This document shows positions 1 through 8,287 of a stretch of DNA of 64,000 nucleotides, piece after piece. The notes beneath the pieces are model-generated. The model ran no database searches. It saw only the letters and a program-made list of their open reading frames with translations, and was not told the origin of the DNA. Both the position numbers and the translations under genes were made by a program. The DNA comes from Actinoplanes flavus (GTDB lineage: Bacteria > Actinomycetota > Actinomycetes > Mycobacteriales > Micromonosporaceae), in assembly GCF_017592555.1 (NCBI RefSeq), contig NZ_JAGFNS010000018.1, forward strand, positions 1-64,000, read 5' to 3'. Position 1 is the stretch's first letter. Every line of letters begins with the position of its first letter.

Positions 1-177
1 CGTCCCGGCAACATAAATGTTGCCAAAGGAATCTCCCACCCATCGCCTAAACGATGAGCCGGGGTATTGCCATAATTGGCACTGGCTTATCAAGCACCCT
101 GTTGAGTTCTCAAAGAACAACCGCACACCATCAAACCGTTCCGCATTCCGCGGCCCGTTCTCCGGGGCACTCGCTCT
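1..177 (-). promoter_or_regulatory. 16S rRNA operon leader (pre-rRNA, antitermination region)
   Basis: Read on the minus strand this is a typical actinobacterial rRNA leader. Positions 100-120 read TTGTTCTTTGAGAACTCAAC on the minus strand, matching the boxA-like element that precedes actinobacterial 16S genes. It is followed by small hairpins at 68-81 (TGCCA/TGGCA) and 7-24 (seven-base perfect stem GGCAACA/TGTTGCC). The mature 16S gene itself is not in the window and should begin shortly to the left of position 1. No protein-coding potential is claimed here. Confidence 0.85.
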
Positions 178-205
178 ACTTTACCCGCCGTTTCCGCCGT
201 GTCAA
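178..205 (-). promoter_or_regulatory. rRNA operon promoter (-35/-10)
   Basis: On the minus strand a perfect -35 TTGACA (200-205) is separated by 16 bases from a -10 TAAAGT (178-183), pointing into the rRNA leader. This is a strong housekeeping-sigma promoter, the best -35 match noticed in the window, as expected for rRNA. Further promoters between 206 and 300 are possible but none is clear. Confidence 0.8.
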
Positions 206-428
206 ATCCGCGTTTCGCAACCGAATTCGACAAACGGAAACACACCGAATCACACGATCAAGTAGATCGTCTGATCGAAGTTTGGGATCCTCCAGGACGG
301 CCGCGCCGGGCCCCTAGATCGGGTCCCGCTCGCTCGCCCGTCTCCCTGGCGGCTCGGACAACATTACTCGCCGCCCCCCGCAACGCCAAATCGGGGTCCC
401 GCGACGGCGGTCACACCCCGGAAGACGA

Positions 429-462
429 CGGTCCCGGCCCTCGTGACCGGGGGCCGGGACCG
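429..462 (-). terminator. tyrS terminator hairpin
   Basis: Perfect 12-bp inverted repeat CGGTCCCGGCCC / GGGCCGGGACCG with a 10-base loop, 13 bases downstream of the tyrS stop. There is no U-tract, which is usual in high-GC actinobacteria. It separates tyrS from the rRNA promoter that reads in the same direction. Confidence 0.75.
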
Positions 463-475
463 AAAGAAGCGCAGG

Positions 476-1732
476 TCAGGGCAGCAACTCGACGCCGGCG
501 AAGGTGCGCTTGCCCCGGCGCAGGACCAGGAACCGGCCGTGCAGCAGGGCGGACGCCGGGATCACCGCCTCGCCGTCGGTGATGCGCTCGTTGTTGAGGT
601 AGGCGCCGCCCTCGGTGATGGTCCGGCGGGCCTCGTTGGCGCTGGCCACCAGACCGGCCTCCTTGAGCAGGACCCCGACGGGCGGGAGCTCACCCCGTAC
701 CGCATGCAGACCGGCCTCGGCCAGCGCGGCGCGCAACGTGTCCGCGGAGAGTTCGTCCAACGAGCCTCGCCCGAAGAGGGCCTGGCTGGCCGCGATCGCC
801 TGGCGTGCCTCCTCGGCGCCGTGCACCAGCGCGGTGAGCTCCTCGGCGAGGGCTCGCTGCGCGAGCCGGGCCTGCGGCCGCTCGGCGGTCGCCTTCTCCA
901 GTTCCTCCAGCTCCTCGCGCGACTTGAAGCTGAAGTAACGCAGGTACTGATTGACGTCGCGGTCGTCGCTGTTGATCCAGAACTGGTAGAAGGAGTACGG
1001 CGACGTCATGGTCGGGTCGAGCCAGACGGCGCCGCCCTCGGTCTTGCCGAACTTGGTGCCGTCGGCCTTGAGGACCAGCGGGGTGACGAAGGCGTGCACC
1101 GGGCCGGCGCCGCGACGGCGGACGAAGTCGACGCCGGCGGTGATGTTGCCCCACTGGTCGGAGCCGCCGAATTGGAGCTGGCAGCCGTGCTGGACGTGCA
1201 GCTGGTAGAAGTCGTTGGACTGGAGCAGCTGGTAGCTGAACTCGGTGAAGCTGATGCCGCTCTCCAGGCGGTTCCGCACGACGTCGCGGGCCAGCATCTT
1301 GTTGACCGGGAAGTGCTTGCCGACGTCGCGCAGGAAGTCGATCACCGAGGTGGGGCCGGTCCAGTCCAGGTTGTTGACCAGGGTGGCGGCGTTGTCACCG
1401 TGGTAGGTGACGAACGGCGACAGCTGGGTACGGATGCGCTGCACCCAGCTCTCGACCACCTCGGGCGGGTTGAGGCTGCGCTCGCTGGACTCCCGGGGGT
1501 CGCCGATCTGGCCGGTGGCGCCGCCGACGAGCAGCAGCGGCCGGTGGCCGGCGAGCTGGAGGCGGCGGGCGGTGCAGACCTGCATGAGGTGACCGACGTG
1601 CAGCGAGGCGGCGGTGGGGTCGAAGCCCACATAGAACGTGAGCGATCCGCCGTCGAGCTTCTTGCGCAGCTCGTCGGGGTCGGTCGAGTCCTGGATGAGT
1701 CCGCGCCACAACAGGTCGTCTACGAGAGTCAC
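476..1732 (-). CDS. tyrS: Tyrosyl-tRNA synthetase
   Basis: Charges tRNA-Tyr with tyrosine in the cytoplasm. The 418-residue length fits bacterial TyrRS. The class I HIGH signature appears as HVGH at residues 45-48 inside SLHVGHLMQ, the KMSKS-type loop as KFGKT at 227-231, and the C-terminal region after about 350 is an S4-type RNA-binding domain. The conserved QFGGSDQWGNI segment of TyrRS is at about 187-197. The start is GTG at 1732; a -10-like GACAAT lies only seven bases upstream, so the transcript may be leaderless. Divergent from ppk2 and located directly upstream of an rRNA operon that reads the same way. Confidence 0.97.
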   Translation of the reverse strand: MTLVDDLLWRGLIQDSTDPDELRKKLDGGSLTFYVGFDPTAASLHVGHLMQVCTARRLQLAGHRPLLLVGGATGQIGDPRESSERSLNPPEVVESWVQRIRTQLSPFVTYHGDNAATLVNNLDWTGPTSVIDFLRDVGKHFPVNKMLARDVVRNRLESGISFTEFSYQLLQSNDFYQLHVQHGCQLQFGGSDQWGNITAGVDFVRRRGAGPVHAFVTPLVLKADGTKFGKTEGGAVWLDPTMTSPYSFYQFWINSDDRDVNQYLRYFSFKSREELEELEKATAERPQARLAQRALAEELTALVHGAEEARQAIAASQALFGRGSLDELSADTLRAALAEAGLHAVRGELPPVGVLLKEAGLVASANEARRTITEGGAYLNNERITDGEAVIPASALLHGRFLVLRRGKRTFAGVELLP

Positions 1733-1739
1733 AGGACGG

Positions 1740-1745
1740 ATTGTC
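1740..1745 (-). promoter_or_regulatory. -10 box of tyrS, possible leaderless start
   Basis: GACAAT on the minus strand sits seven bases before the GTG start of tyrS. At normal -10 to +1 spacing, transcription would begin at or next to the start codon. No ribosome-binding site is visible between the box and the GTG. The -35 is weak. Confidence 0.45.
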
Positions 1746-1778
1746 CCGCATCGCCGCTGGACAGGCGATGCTGGGTGG

Positions 1779-2561
1779 ATGGGTCACCTGGGTAGCGCGC
1801 ATCCTCCGATCGACATCTCCAAGAAGAAGGCCGAGGCCCGGCTGGCGGCGGCGCAGGAGCGGCTGCTGCGGTTGCGGCTGATCTCGGGCGGGCAGATCGG
1901 GGCGAAGAAGATCGGTCCGCCGTTGTGTGTGCTGTTCGAGGGGTGGGACGCGTCGGGCAAGGGCGGGGCGATCAAGCGGCTGGTGGCGCCGCTGGACCCG
2001 AGGCACGTACGGGTGACGCAGTTCGCGGCCCCCACGTACGACGAGAAGCGGCACCACTACATGCAGCGGTTCTGGAAGGTGCTGCCGGGCCGGGGCGGGA
2101 TGACCGTGCTGGACCGCTCCTGGTACGGGCGGGTGCTGGTGGAGCGGGTCGAGGGGTTCGCGACGCGTGAGCAGTGGCGGCGGGCGTACCACGAGATCGT
2201 GGAGTTCGAGCGGACGCTGGCCGCCGAGGGCATGATCCTGATCAAGTTCTGGATGAACGTGTCGGACGACGAGCAGTTGCGCCGTTTCGAGAGCCGGCGG
2301 GACGATCCGCTGCGGTCGTGGAAGCTGACCGACGAGGACTGGCGGAACCGGGAGAAGCGGGCGGAGTACGCCGCGGCGGTCGAGGAGATGATCGACCGTA
2401 CCGACCGGCCGAGGGCGCGCTGGCAGGTCATTCCGGGGGACGACAAGCACTACGCGCGGTTCGCGGTGGTCGAGCACGTGTGCCGGGTGCTGGAGACGAA
2501 GCTGGCGAAGCGGGGCTTCGACCTGGGTGCCGCGGACGAGCCGGGGAACCCTGGAACGTGA
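1779..2561 (+). CDS. ppk2: Polyphosphate kinase 2 family protein
   Basis: PPK2-family enzymes move phosphate between polyphosphate and nucleotides. The 260-residue protein has the Walker A motif GWDASGKGG at residues 55-63, the lid/Walker B region DRSWYGRVLVERVEGF beginning at 112, and the EDWRNREK segment further on, all typical of PPK2. The ATG at 1779 is chosen because the PPK2-like sequence starts soon after it; longer upstream reading would run into tyrS on the opposite strand. Whether it makes ATP from ADP (class I) or acts on AMP (class II/III) cannot be decided by eye. Divergent from tyrS with a 46-bp gap. Confidence 0.9.
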   Translation: MGHLGSAHPPIDISKKKAEARLAAAQERLLRLRLISGGQIGAKKIGPPLCVLFEGWDASGKGGAIKRLVAPLDPRHVRVTQFAAPTYDEKRHHYMQRFWKVLPGRGGMTVLDRSWYGRVLVERVEGFATREQWRRAYHEIVEFERTLAAEGMILIKFWMNVSDDEQLRRFESRRDDPLRSWKLTDEDWRNREKRAEYAAAVEEMIDRTDRPRARWQVIPGDDKHYARFAVVEHVCRVLETKLAKRGFDLGAADEPGNPGT

Positions 2562-2610
2562 TTCGGCGTTTTGGTAATATTGGCCGGTAATGTCCGTTAT
2601 GGTCGGGATC

Positions 2611-3231
2611 ATGACCAGACGCAGGAACGCTCAGTCCCGCCTGCTCCGCGCGACCGGCCTGCTCGTGAGTCTCGCCGGGATCACGGTGAGCACCGCCGGG
2701 CCGGCCGGCGCCACGCCGGCCGAGGACGCACCGGGTGTGCAGGCCGAACCGGCCGCGGCCCAGACCATGACGACACCGACCTCGACGTCGCCGACGACGA
2801 CGGCGCCGGTCACGACGGCACCGACGACGTGGACCGCGACCGACACCAAGCCCGGGTACCGGGCCAACTCGGTGAGCCTGATCCGCAACGGCGGCGGGCG
2901 CGGCCAGCTCTCGATCTCCATCCAGGGCAGCGGCAGCGGCCACCTCGGGAAGATCTACCGCCTCGCCTCCAGCCCGGAGTTCCTGGCGCTGCGCCCGGCC
3001 TACGTGCCGGCCAGCAAGTCCGGGAAGGCCCGGTACGAGCTGGAGGTCGGCTACCGCAACGGCCGGGAGAAGAAGGTCGTCACCTACACGAACACGCCGG
3101 CGCCCCGGGTGCTGACCGACATGATCCGCCTGCTCGAACACATGCCGCCACCGAAGTTCCCGGCGGGCTTCCCGTTCAGCGGCGGGAACCCGTTCGCCAA
3201 GGGCTTCCCCTTCGGCGACCGGGAATTCTGA
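2611..3231 (+). CDS. Small secreted protein of unknown function
   Basis: A 206-residue protein with an N-terminal signal peptide: basic MTRRR, a hydrophobic stretch (about residues 11-25), then an AGA-type cleavage region near 30. A threonine-rich linker (about 45-75) leads to a 100-residue domain with a GRGQLSISIQGSGSGHLG segment and a basic, tyrosine-containing middle. The C-terminus is rich in Pro, Phe and Gly (PAGFPF, KGFPF repeats). No family was recognised. The ATG at 2611 has a GGTCGGG upstream; ATG 2590 is in frame and would add seven residues. A TAATAT -10-like box lies at 2575-2580. Confidence 0.7.
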   Translation: MTRRRNAQSRLLRATGLLVSLAGITVSTAGPAGATPAEDAPGVQAEPAAAQTMTTPTSTSPTTTAPVTTAPTTWTATDTKPGYRANSVSLIRNGGGRGQLSISIQGSGSGHLGKIYRLASSPEFLALRPAYVPASKSGKARYELEVGYRNGREKKVVTYTNTPAPRVLTDMIRLLEHMPPPKFPAGFPFSGGNPFAKGFPFGDREF

Positions 3232-3234
3232 CCC

Positions 3235-3258
3235 AGCGGGCCTCCACGGAGGCCCGCT
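3235..3258. terminator. Bidirectional terminator between secreted protein and ptsI
   Basis: Ten-base-pair perfect hairpin AGCGGGCCTC / GAGGCCCGCT with a four-base loop in the 31-bp gap between two convergent genes, so it can serve both strands. Confidence 0.75.
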
Positions 3259-3262
3259 CTAC

Positions 3263-4909
3263 TCATCCGGCCGACCCGCGGGCCTCCGCCGGGCCCGCGG
3301 CGGCCACCGCCAGCGCCGCCAGCCGCCGGCAGTCCTCCGCGGTACGGCTGGACAGCGCCGCCCGTACCGCCGGGAGCGCCCGCGGCGACATCGACAGACT
3401 GGTCACCCCGAGGCCGGCCAGCACCGGCGCGAGCCGTGGATCGGCCGCCGCCTCGCCGCACACCCCGACCGGTTTGCCGGCCGCCCGGCCGGCCTCGCCG
3501 CAGAGGCCGACGAGCTGCAACAGCGCCGGCTGCCACGGATCCAGCAGATCGGCCAGGGCGCCGCACATCCGGTCCGCGGCGAACGTGTACTGGCTCAGGT
3601 CGTTCGTACCGATGCTCAGGAAGTCGACGACCCGCAGCAGGTCGGCGGCCCGCAGCGCGGCGGCCGGCACCTCGATCATCACGCCCGCCCTCGGCAGGCC
3701 GGCCTCGCGCGCCGCGGCCACGAAGGCGCTCGCCTCGGCCACCGTGGACACCATCGGGGCCATCACCCAGACGTCGGCGCCGGTCTCGGCGCGGGCTTCG
3801 GCGATCGCCGCGAGCTGGGTGGTGAGCACCTCCGGGCGCTGCCGCGCCACGCGCAGACCGCGCACCCCCAGGGCCGGATTGGGCTCACCCTCCTGGTTCA
3901 GGAACGGCAGCGGTTTGTCGGCGCCGGCATCGAGGGTACGGATGACGACCCGCCGCCCGGCCATCGCGCGGAACACGTCCCGGTAGGCCGCGACCTGCTC
4001 GCCGTGCCCGGGTTCCCGCGCCCGGTCGAGGAAGAGCAACTCGGTGCGGAACAGCCCGATGCCCTCGGCGTGCGCCTCGTCCGCGGCGGCCACGTCCTTG
4101 GCGGAGCCCACGTTGGCGAGGAGCTTGACGGCGTACCCGTCGGAGGTCCGGCCCGGACCGGTGAGCGCGGAGGCCGCCGCGGTGAGCCGGGCCGACGCCT
4201 CGATCGCGGCTTCGGCCTCCGCGTCGCCGACGCCGGTCGCCACCCGCCCGGTGGCGCCGTCGACCAGCACCGTGGTGCCGTCCGGGACGGCCAGCACCCC
4301 GGGACAGGCGACCACCGCGGGCAGGCCCAGCGCACGGGCCAGGATCGCGGTGTGACTGGTCGGGCCGCCGGTCTCGGTGACCAGCGCGATCACCTGATTC
4401 GGGTCGAGGTCGGCGGTGTCGGCGGGGGCCAGGTCGCGAGCCGCCAGGACGTAGCGGTGGCCGGGCGACGGCACGCCCGGCATCGGCCGGCCGAGCAGCA
4501 CCGCGACCGCCCGGTCCCGCAGATCGTCGAGGTCGGCGGCGCGCTCGGCGAGATAGCCGCCGGCGGCCTCGAAGGCCTCCCGGAACGTCGCGAACGCGCC
4601 GTCGATCGCGTGCGGCGCGTCGTGGCCGGCCTCGATGAGCTCCCGTACGCCGTCGCGCAGTTCCTCGTCGCCGGCCATCAGCGCCTCGGCCCGCAGCACC
4701 TCGGCCACCGTGTCGTCACCGGCCCGGTCGGCGCGCCGTTCGAGTTCGGCGACGACCTCGGCCAGCGCCGCCGCGGCCCGGGCCGCCTCCGCGACGACGT
4801 CGGTGACCGTGGTCGGGGCCGGGAGCGCCGGGGCCGCCGCGATCCGCAGCAGCGGACCGGCGACGACTCCGGGACACACTCCGATCCCGGTGAGGACGGT
4901 GTCAGGCAT
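3263..4909 (-). CDS. ptsI: PTS Enzyme I (phosphoenolpyruvate-protein phosphotransferase)
   Basis: Takes phosphate from PEP on an active-site histidine and passes it to HPr. The 548-residue protein has the Enzyme I signature TGGPTSHTAILARALG (active His within SHTAI, about residue 185), the FRTELLFLDR segment and the C-terminal PEP-binding motif DFLSIGTNDLSQY. It starts with ATG at 4909 and overlaps ptsH by eight bases, so the two are translationally linked. It is the last gene of a leftward operon beginning with the DeoR regulator. Actinobacteria often keep ptsI elsewhere; here it is part of the sugar-specific operon. Confidence 0.96.
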   Translation of the reverse strand: MPDTVLTGIGVCPGVVAGPLLRIAAAPALPAPTTVTDVVAEAARAAAALAEVVAELERRADRAGDDTVAEVLRAEALMAGDEELRDGVRELIEAGHDAPHAIDGAFATFREAFEAAGGYLAERAADLDDLRDRAVAVLLGRPMPGVPSPGHRYVLAARDLAPADTADLDPNQVIALVTETGGPTSHTAILARALGLPAVVACPGVLAVPDGTTVLVDGATGRVATGVGDAEAEAAIEASARLTAAASALTGPGRTSDGYAVKLLANVGSAKDVAAADEAHAEGIGLFRTELLFLDRAREPGHGEQVAAYRDVFRAMAGRRVVIRTLDAGADKPLPFLNQEGEPNPALGVRGLRVARQRPEVLTTQLAAIAEARAETGADVWVMAPMVSTVAEASAFVAAAREAGLPRAGVMIEVPAAALRAADLLRVVDFLSIGTNDLSQYTFAADRMCGALADLLDPWQPALLQLVGLCGEAGRAAGKPVGVCGEAAADPRLAPVLAGLGVTSLSMSPRALPAVRAALSSRTAEDCRRLAALAVAAAGPAEARGSAG

Positions 4910-5177
4910 GGTCGGCGTCCAGGTCCTTCGCGAGCAGTGCGGCCAGGCTGTCCAGGGTCTCGTCGGCGCCGTCGCCCTCGGCCTCGAGGATCACCTCGGT
5001 GCCCTGCTTGGCGCCGAGGGCCAGCACCGACAGCATGCTCCGGGCCGGGACCGGTCTGCGGTCGCCGGACCGGATGGTGACCTTGACCGGCGCCTTCGCG
5101 GCGGCCTCCACGAAGATCTTGGCGGGCCGGGCGTGCAGGCCGCTCGCGGACCCGACCGTCACGGTACGGGTGGGCAT
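4902..5177 (-). CDS. ptsH: PTS phosphocarrier protein HPr
   Basis: Small phosphocarrier between Enzyme I and EIIA. The 91-residue protein has the phosphorylation site His15 in GLHARPA, and Ser47 in ARSMLSVL lies where the regulatory Ser46 of other HPr proteins is found. No HPr kinase is seen in the window, so a regulatory role for this serine is unproven. It sits between the zinc dehydrogenase and ptsI, overlapping ptsI by eight bases. Confidence 0.96.
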   Translation of the reverse strand: MPTRTVTVGSASGLHARPAKIFVEAAAKAPVKVTIRSGDRRPVPARSMLSVLALGAKQGTEVILEAEGDGADETLDSLAALLAKDLDADHA

Positions 5178-5189
5178 GGCGTCTCCCCT

Positions 5190-6230
5190 CTAGGGCTCGA
5201 TGGTGACCTTGATGGCCTCGCCGCGCGCGACGATGCCGAAGGCGTCGATGGCGCTCTCCAGCGGCAGGCGGTGGGTGATCAGGTCGGCGACCGGCACCGC
5301 GCCGGAGGCGATCAGGCCGAGCGCCTCGGCGTTGTGGGCGGGGCTGGACCCGTTGGCGCCGACGATCGTCAGCTCCCGGTAGTGGACCAGGTTGGAGTCG
5401 CAGGTGATGGTCGGCTGGTCCTTGGGCAGGCCGCCGAAGAAGCTGATCCGGCCCTGCCGGGCGGCCATCTGGATGGCCTGTTCCTGCGCCCGGCCGGAGG
5501 CGGCGGCCGTGATGATGACGTCGGCGCCGCGGCCGTCGGTCAGTTTCCGGATCTCCTCGACCGGGCCGGTCTCGGCGGCGCAGATCGCGGCGTCCGGCTT
5601 GACCAGGTCGGCGGCCATGTCCAGCCGTCGCCGGCTGAGTTCGACCAGGAACACCCGGGCGGCGCCGCGGGCGCGGGCCAGCCGGACGTGCAGACAGCCG
5701 ATCGGGCCGGAACCGATCACGACCACGTCGTCGCCGGCGCCGACCCGGGCCAGGTTCTGGGCGTTGAGGGCGCAGGCCAGCGGCTCGGCGACGGAGGCCT
5801 CGGCGAACGAGACACCGTCCGGGACGCGGTTCAGGCCGTCCACCTTGAGAACCTCGCGGGGCACCACCATGTACTGGGCGAAGCCGCCCTCGAAGTGGTA
5901 GCCCATCGAGACCTGGTGGGGGCAGACGGTCATCCGGCCGCGCTCGCAGTCGGCGCACTCGCCACACGGGATGGCGGCGATCACCTGGACGCGGTCGCCC
6001 TCCGACCAGCCGTCGACGCCGCCGCCGACCTCGACGATCTCGCCCGCGATCTCGTGGCCCATCACCCGGGGCGGGTGGATGTGGTGGTGGCCGAACCGGG
6101 AGATCTTCACGTCGGTGCCGCAGGTGGAGCAGTTCCGTACCCGGATCAGCACCTCACCGGGACCGGCCCCGGGCTCCGGCGCGTCCTCGAACCGGACGTC
6201 GCCGGGAGCGTGGAATCGGACCACCTTCAT
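5190..6230 (-). CDS. Zinc-dependent sugar-alcohol (phosphate) dehydrogenase, MDR family
   Basis: A 346-residue medium-chain dehydrogenase. Visible are the catalytic-zinc region (STCGTD, then GHE), the structural zinc cluster CGECADCERGRMTVC, and the Rossmann glycine motif VIGSGPIGCLHV. Placement inside a PTS operon suggests it oxidises the phosphorylated product of EII, much as GatD does for galactitol-1-phosphate; this is inference. It takes the place usually filled by the unrelated long-chain MtlD in mannitol operons. The ATG at 6230 overlaps the EIIA stop by four bases (ATGA). An unphosphorylated polyol substrate remains possible. Confidence 0.85.
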   Translation of the reverse strand: MKVVRFHAPGDVRFEDAPEPGAGPGEVLIRVRNCSTCGTDVKISRFGHHHIHPPRVMGHEIAGEIVEVGGGVDGWSEGDRVQVIAAIPCGECADCERGRMTVCPHQVSMGYHFEGGFAQYMVVPREVLKVDGLNRVPDGVSFAEASVAEPLACALNAQNLARVGAGDDVVVIGSGPIGCLHVRLARARGAARVFLVELSRRRLDMAADLVKPDAAICAAETGPVEEIRKLTDGRGADVIITAAASGRAQEQAIQMAARQGRISFFGGLPKDQPTITCDSNLVHYRELTIVGANGSSPAHNAEALGLIASGAVPVADLITHRLPLESAIDAFGIVARGEAIKVTIEP

Positions 6231-6673
6231 CGCTTCGTCTCCTCCTGGATCGGTCCGAGCAGCCGGATCACGGCGCCGGGTTCGGTGGCCTCGCGCAGTT
6301 CGCGAGCCCGGTCCTCGTCGAGCAGGATCTCGGCGAGGGCGGCGAGCAGCTCGACGTGCCCGTCCCCCCGGGCCGCGATGGCCACGCACACGGTGACCGG
6401 TTCGCCGCCCCAGTCCACGCCGCCGGGGAAGCGCAGCACCGCGAGGGCGTCGCGCTCGACCAGGTCCTTGCCGGCGAGGGTGCCGTGCGGGATGGCGACA
6501 CCCTCGCCGACGTAGGTGGAGATCGACCGCTCCCGGTCGAGCATCGTGTCGACGTAGCCCGGGTGGACGGCGCCGATCTCCACCAGGACCGCGCCGCACC
6601 GGCGGATCGCGTCGTCGCGGCCGGCGGCGGTCTCGGCGAGCCGGACGGCCCGGGGGTCCAGCAGCTCAGACAT
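6227..6673 (-). CDS. PTS EIIA component, mannitol/fructose type
   Basis: Accepts phosphate from HPr and donates it to EIIB. The 148-residue protein shows the EIIA active-site motif EGVAIPHG with the phosphorylatable His63, and the flanking pattern of the mannitol/fructose (PTS_IIA type 2) family. It overlaps EIIB by eight bases upstream and the dehydrogenase by four bases downstream. In many bacteria this domain is fused to EIICB; here A, B and C are separate genes. Confidence 0.93.
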   Translation of the reverse strand: MSELLDPRAVRLAETAAGRDDAIRRCGAVLVEIGAVHPGYVDTMLDRERSISTYVGEGVAIPHGTLAGKDLVERDALAVLRFPGGVDWGGEPVTVCVAIAARGDGHVELLAALAEILLDEDRARELREATEPGAVIRLLGPIQEETKR

Positions 6674-6974
6674 GCAGATCGGTGCCCTGCTGGATGGCCT
6701 TGACCACGCGGGTCACGGCCGGGTCGCCCAGGAAGACCTGGAACGGCACGATCGGCTTGTCCGGGGCCACCGTGCGGGCGCGAGCGGCCAGCCCGCTGTG
6801 GCAGACCACCACGTCGGCGTCGGCCGGGATGGAGTTCACCGGGGTGTGCTCCACGGTGACCCCGGTCTTGCCGAGTTGCCTGCGCAGCGTGCTGGCCAGC
6901 ATCACGCTGCTGCCCATACCCGCGTCGCAGGCGACGACGAGCTTGTGGATGTCCCTACCGTTGATGGTTGCCAT
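6666..6974 (-). CDS. PTS EIIB component, mannitol type
   Basis: A 102-residue EIIB domain with the phosphocysteine site Cys16 in VVACDAGMGSS, the signature of mannitol-type EIIB. It transfers phosphate to the polyol bound by EIIC. The ATG at 6974 is preceded by a GGAGG-type ribosome-binding site. It lies 17 bp downstream of the EIIC gene and overlaps EIIA. Confidence 0.93.
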   Translation of the reverse strand: MATINGRDIHKLVVACDAGMGSSVMLASTLRRQLGKTGVTVEHTPVNSIPADADVVVCHSGLAARARTVAPDKPIVPFQVFLGDPAVTRVVKAIQQGTDLHV

Positions 6975-6991
6975 GGCGGTCCTCCTGGTGG

Positions 6992-8173
6992 TCAGACGTT
7001 CTCTCGGCTGGTCTCGCCGGCGGTCTGGGGCGCCTCCTCCGGCTCCTGGCCGGACTCGAGCCGGCCGACGGTCTCGCCGGCGGTCTCGCCGGCGGTCTCG
7101 GTCTCCTCCCCCGGCTCCTGGTCGGACTTGAGCCGGCCGAACCCGAGCAGCAGCGACGCGACACCGAAGGTCACCGCGGCCGCGATCGTGACGCCGAGGA
7201 TCATTCCGGCGTGGCTGCCCTTGGCGGTCACCGCGAAGAAGGCGAAGATGCTGCCCGGAGCGGGCGAGGCGACCGTGCCGGCGCCGGTGACCATGAAGGT
7301 GGCGACACCGGCCATGCCGCCGGCGATCATCGCGAGGATCAGGCGGGGCTTCATCAGGACGTACGGGAAGTAGATCTCGTGGATGCCGCCGAAAAAGTGG
7401 ATGATCATGGCGGCCGGGGTGCTCGGGCGCAGCGACCGTGGCCCGAAGAAGAGGTAGGCGGCGAGCAGGCCGAGACCGGGGCCGGGGTTCGACTCGATCA
7501 TGAACAGGATCGATTTCCCCTGCTCCGCGACCTGCTGCACGCCGAGCGGGCTGAGCACGCCGTGGTTGATGGCGTTGTTCAGGAACAGCACCTTGGCCGG
7601 TTCGACCAGCACCGAGGCCAGCGGCATGAGGCTGTGGTCGAGCAGGAAGTCGACCGCGTCGCCGGCCGCCCGGCTGAGCGTGTCGACGACCGGGCCGACA
7701 CCGACCTTGCCGAGGATCGCGAAGGCGCCGCCGATGATGCCGGCCGAGAAGTTGTCCACCAGCATCTCGAAGCCGGGGCGGATCCGGCCCTCGATCAGGC
7801 CGTCGAAGAGCCTCAGGACGTACGCCGCGAGCGGACCCATGATCATCGCGCCGAGGAACATCGGGACGTCCGCGCCGACCACCACACCGGCGGTGGCGAC
7901 CGCGCCGACCACCGCGCCACGTTGGCCGTGCACCATCCGGCCACCGGTGTAGCCGATCAGGATGGGCAGCAGGTACTTGATCATCGGGTCGACGAGCTCG
8001 GCCAGATTCTCGTTCGGCACCCAGCCGACCGGGATGAACAGGGCCGTGATCAGACCCCAGGCGATGAGCGCTCCGATGTTCGGCATGACCATGCCGGCGA
8101 GGTGTCCGCCGAGTCTCTGGACCCGGGCCCGGAAGCCGGCTCCGGCGACCTCGGGGGTGTACGAAGAGGCCAT
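6992..8173 (-). CDS. mtlA: PTS mannitol-type EIIC permease
   Basis: Membrane permease component of 393 residues. The sequence carries MtlA hallmarks: MVMPNIGALIAWGLITALF, EPAKVLFLNNAINHG, FMIESNPGPGLGLL and the substrate-site block HFFGGIHEIYFPYVLMKP. Several hydrophobic segments span about residues 25-350. The last ~45 residues are an acidic hydrophilic tail made of two related 24-residue units, probably what remains of the linker to EIIB in fused EIICB proteins. Substrate is most likely mannitol, but the neighbouring enzymes are not the usual mtl set, so another hexitol or pentitol cannot be excluded. Confidence 0.9.
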   Translation of the reverse strand: MASSYTPEVAGAGFRARVQRLGGHLAGMVMPNIGALIAWGLITALFIPVGWVPNENLAELVDPMIKYLLPILIGYTGGRMVHGQRGAVVGAVATAGVVVGADVPMFLGAMIMGPLAAYVLRLFDGLIEGRIRPGFEMLVDNFSAGIIGGAFAILGKVGVGPVVDTLSRAAGDAVDFLLDHSLMPLASVLVEPAKVLFLNNAINHGVLSPLGVQQVAEQGKSILFMIESNPGPGLGLLAAYLFFGPRSLRPSTPAAMIIHFFGGIHEIYFPYVLMKPRLILAMIAGGMAGVATFMVTGAGTVASPAPGSIFAFFAVTAKGSHAGMILGVTIAAAVTFGVASLLLGFGRLKSDQEPGEETETAGETAGETVGRLESGQEPEEAPQTAGETSRENV

Positions 8174-8287
8174 GAGGGGATCTCCATTTCGGTGACGGAG
8201 AGAGGGTGTGGTGTGGTGGCCGCCTCCGGCTGTCGCGGGGTGGATCGGTGGGTTTCGGGCCGGGGCGGGAGCTTGCCGGGGCGCCGG

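Noticed and set aside
1733-1778. T-box leader for tyrS
   Set aside because: The gap to ppk2 is only 46 bp, far too short for a T-box, and the likely transcription start is next to the start codon.
443-1795. Long plus-strand open frame opposite tyrS
   Set aside because: It mirrors tyrS on the other strand, lacks any known motif and has the unnatural composition of an antisense frame in high-GC DNA. Similar shadows occur opposite nearly every gene in the window and were all left out.
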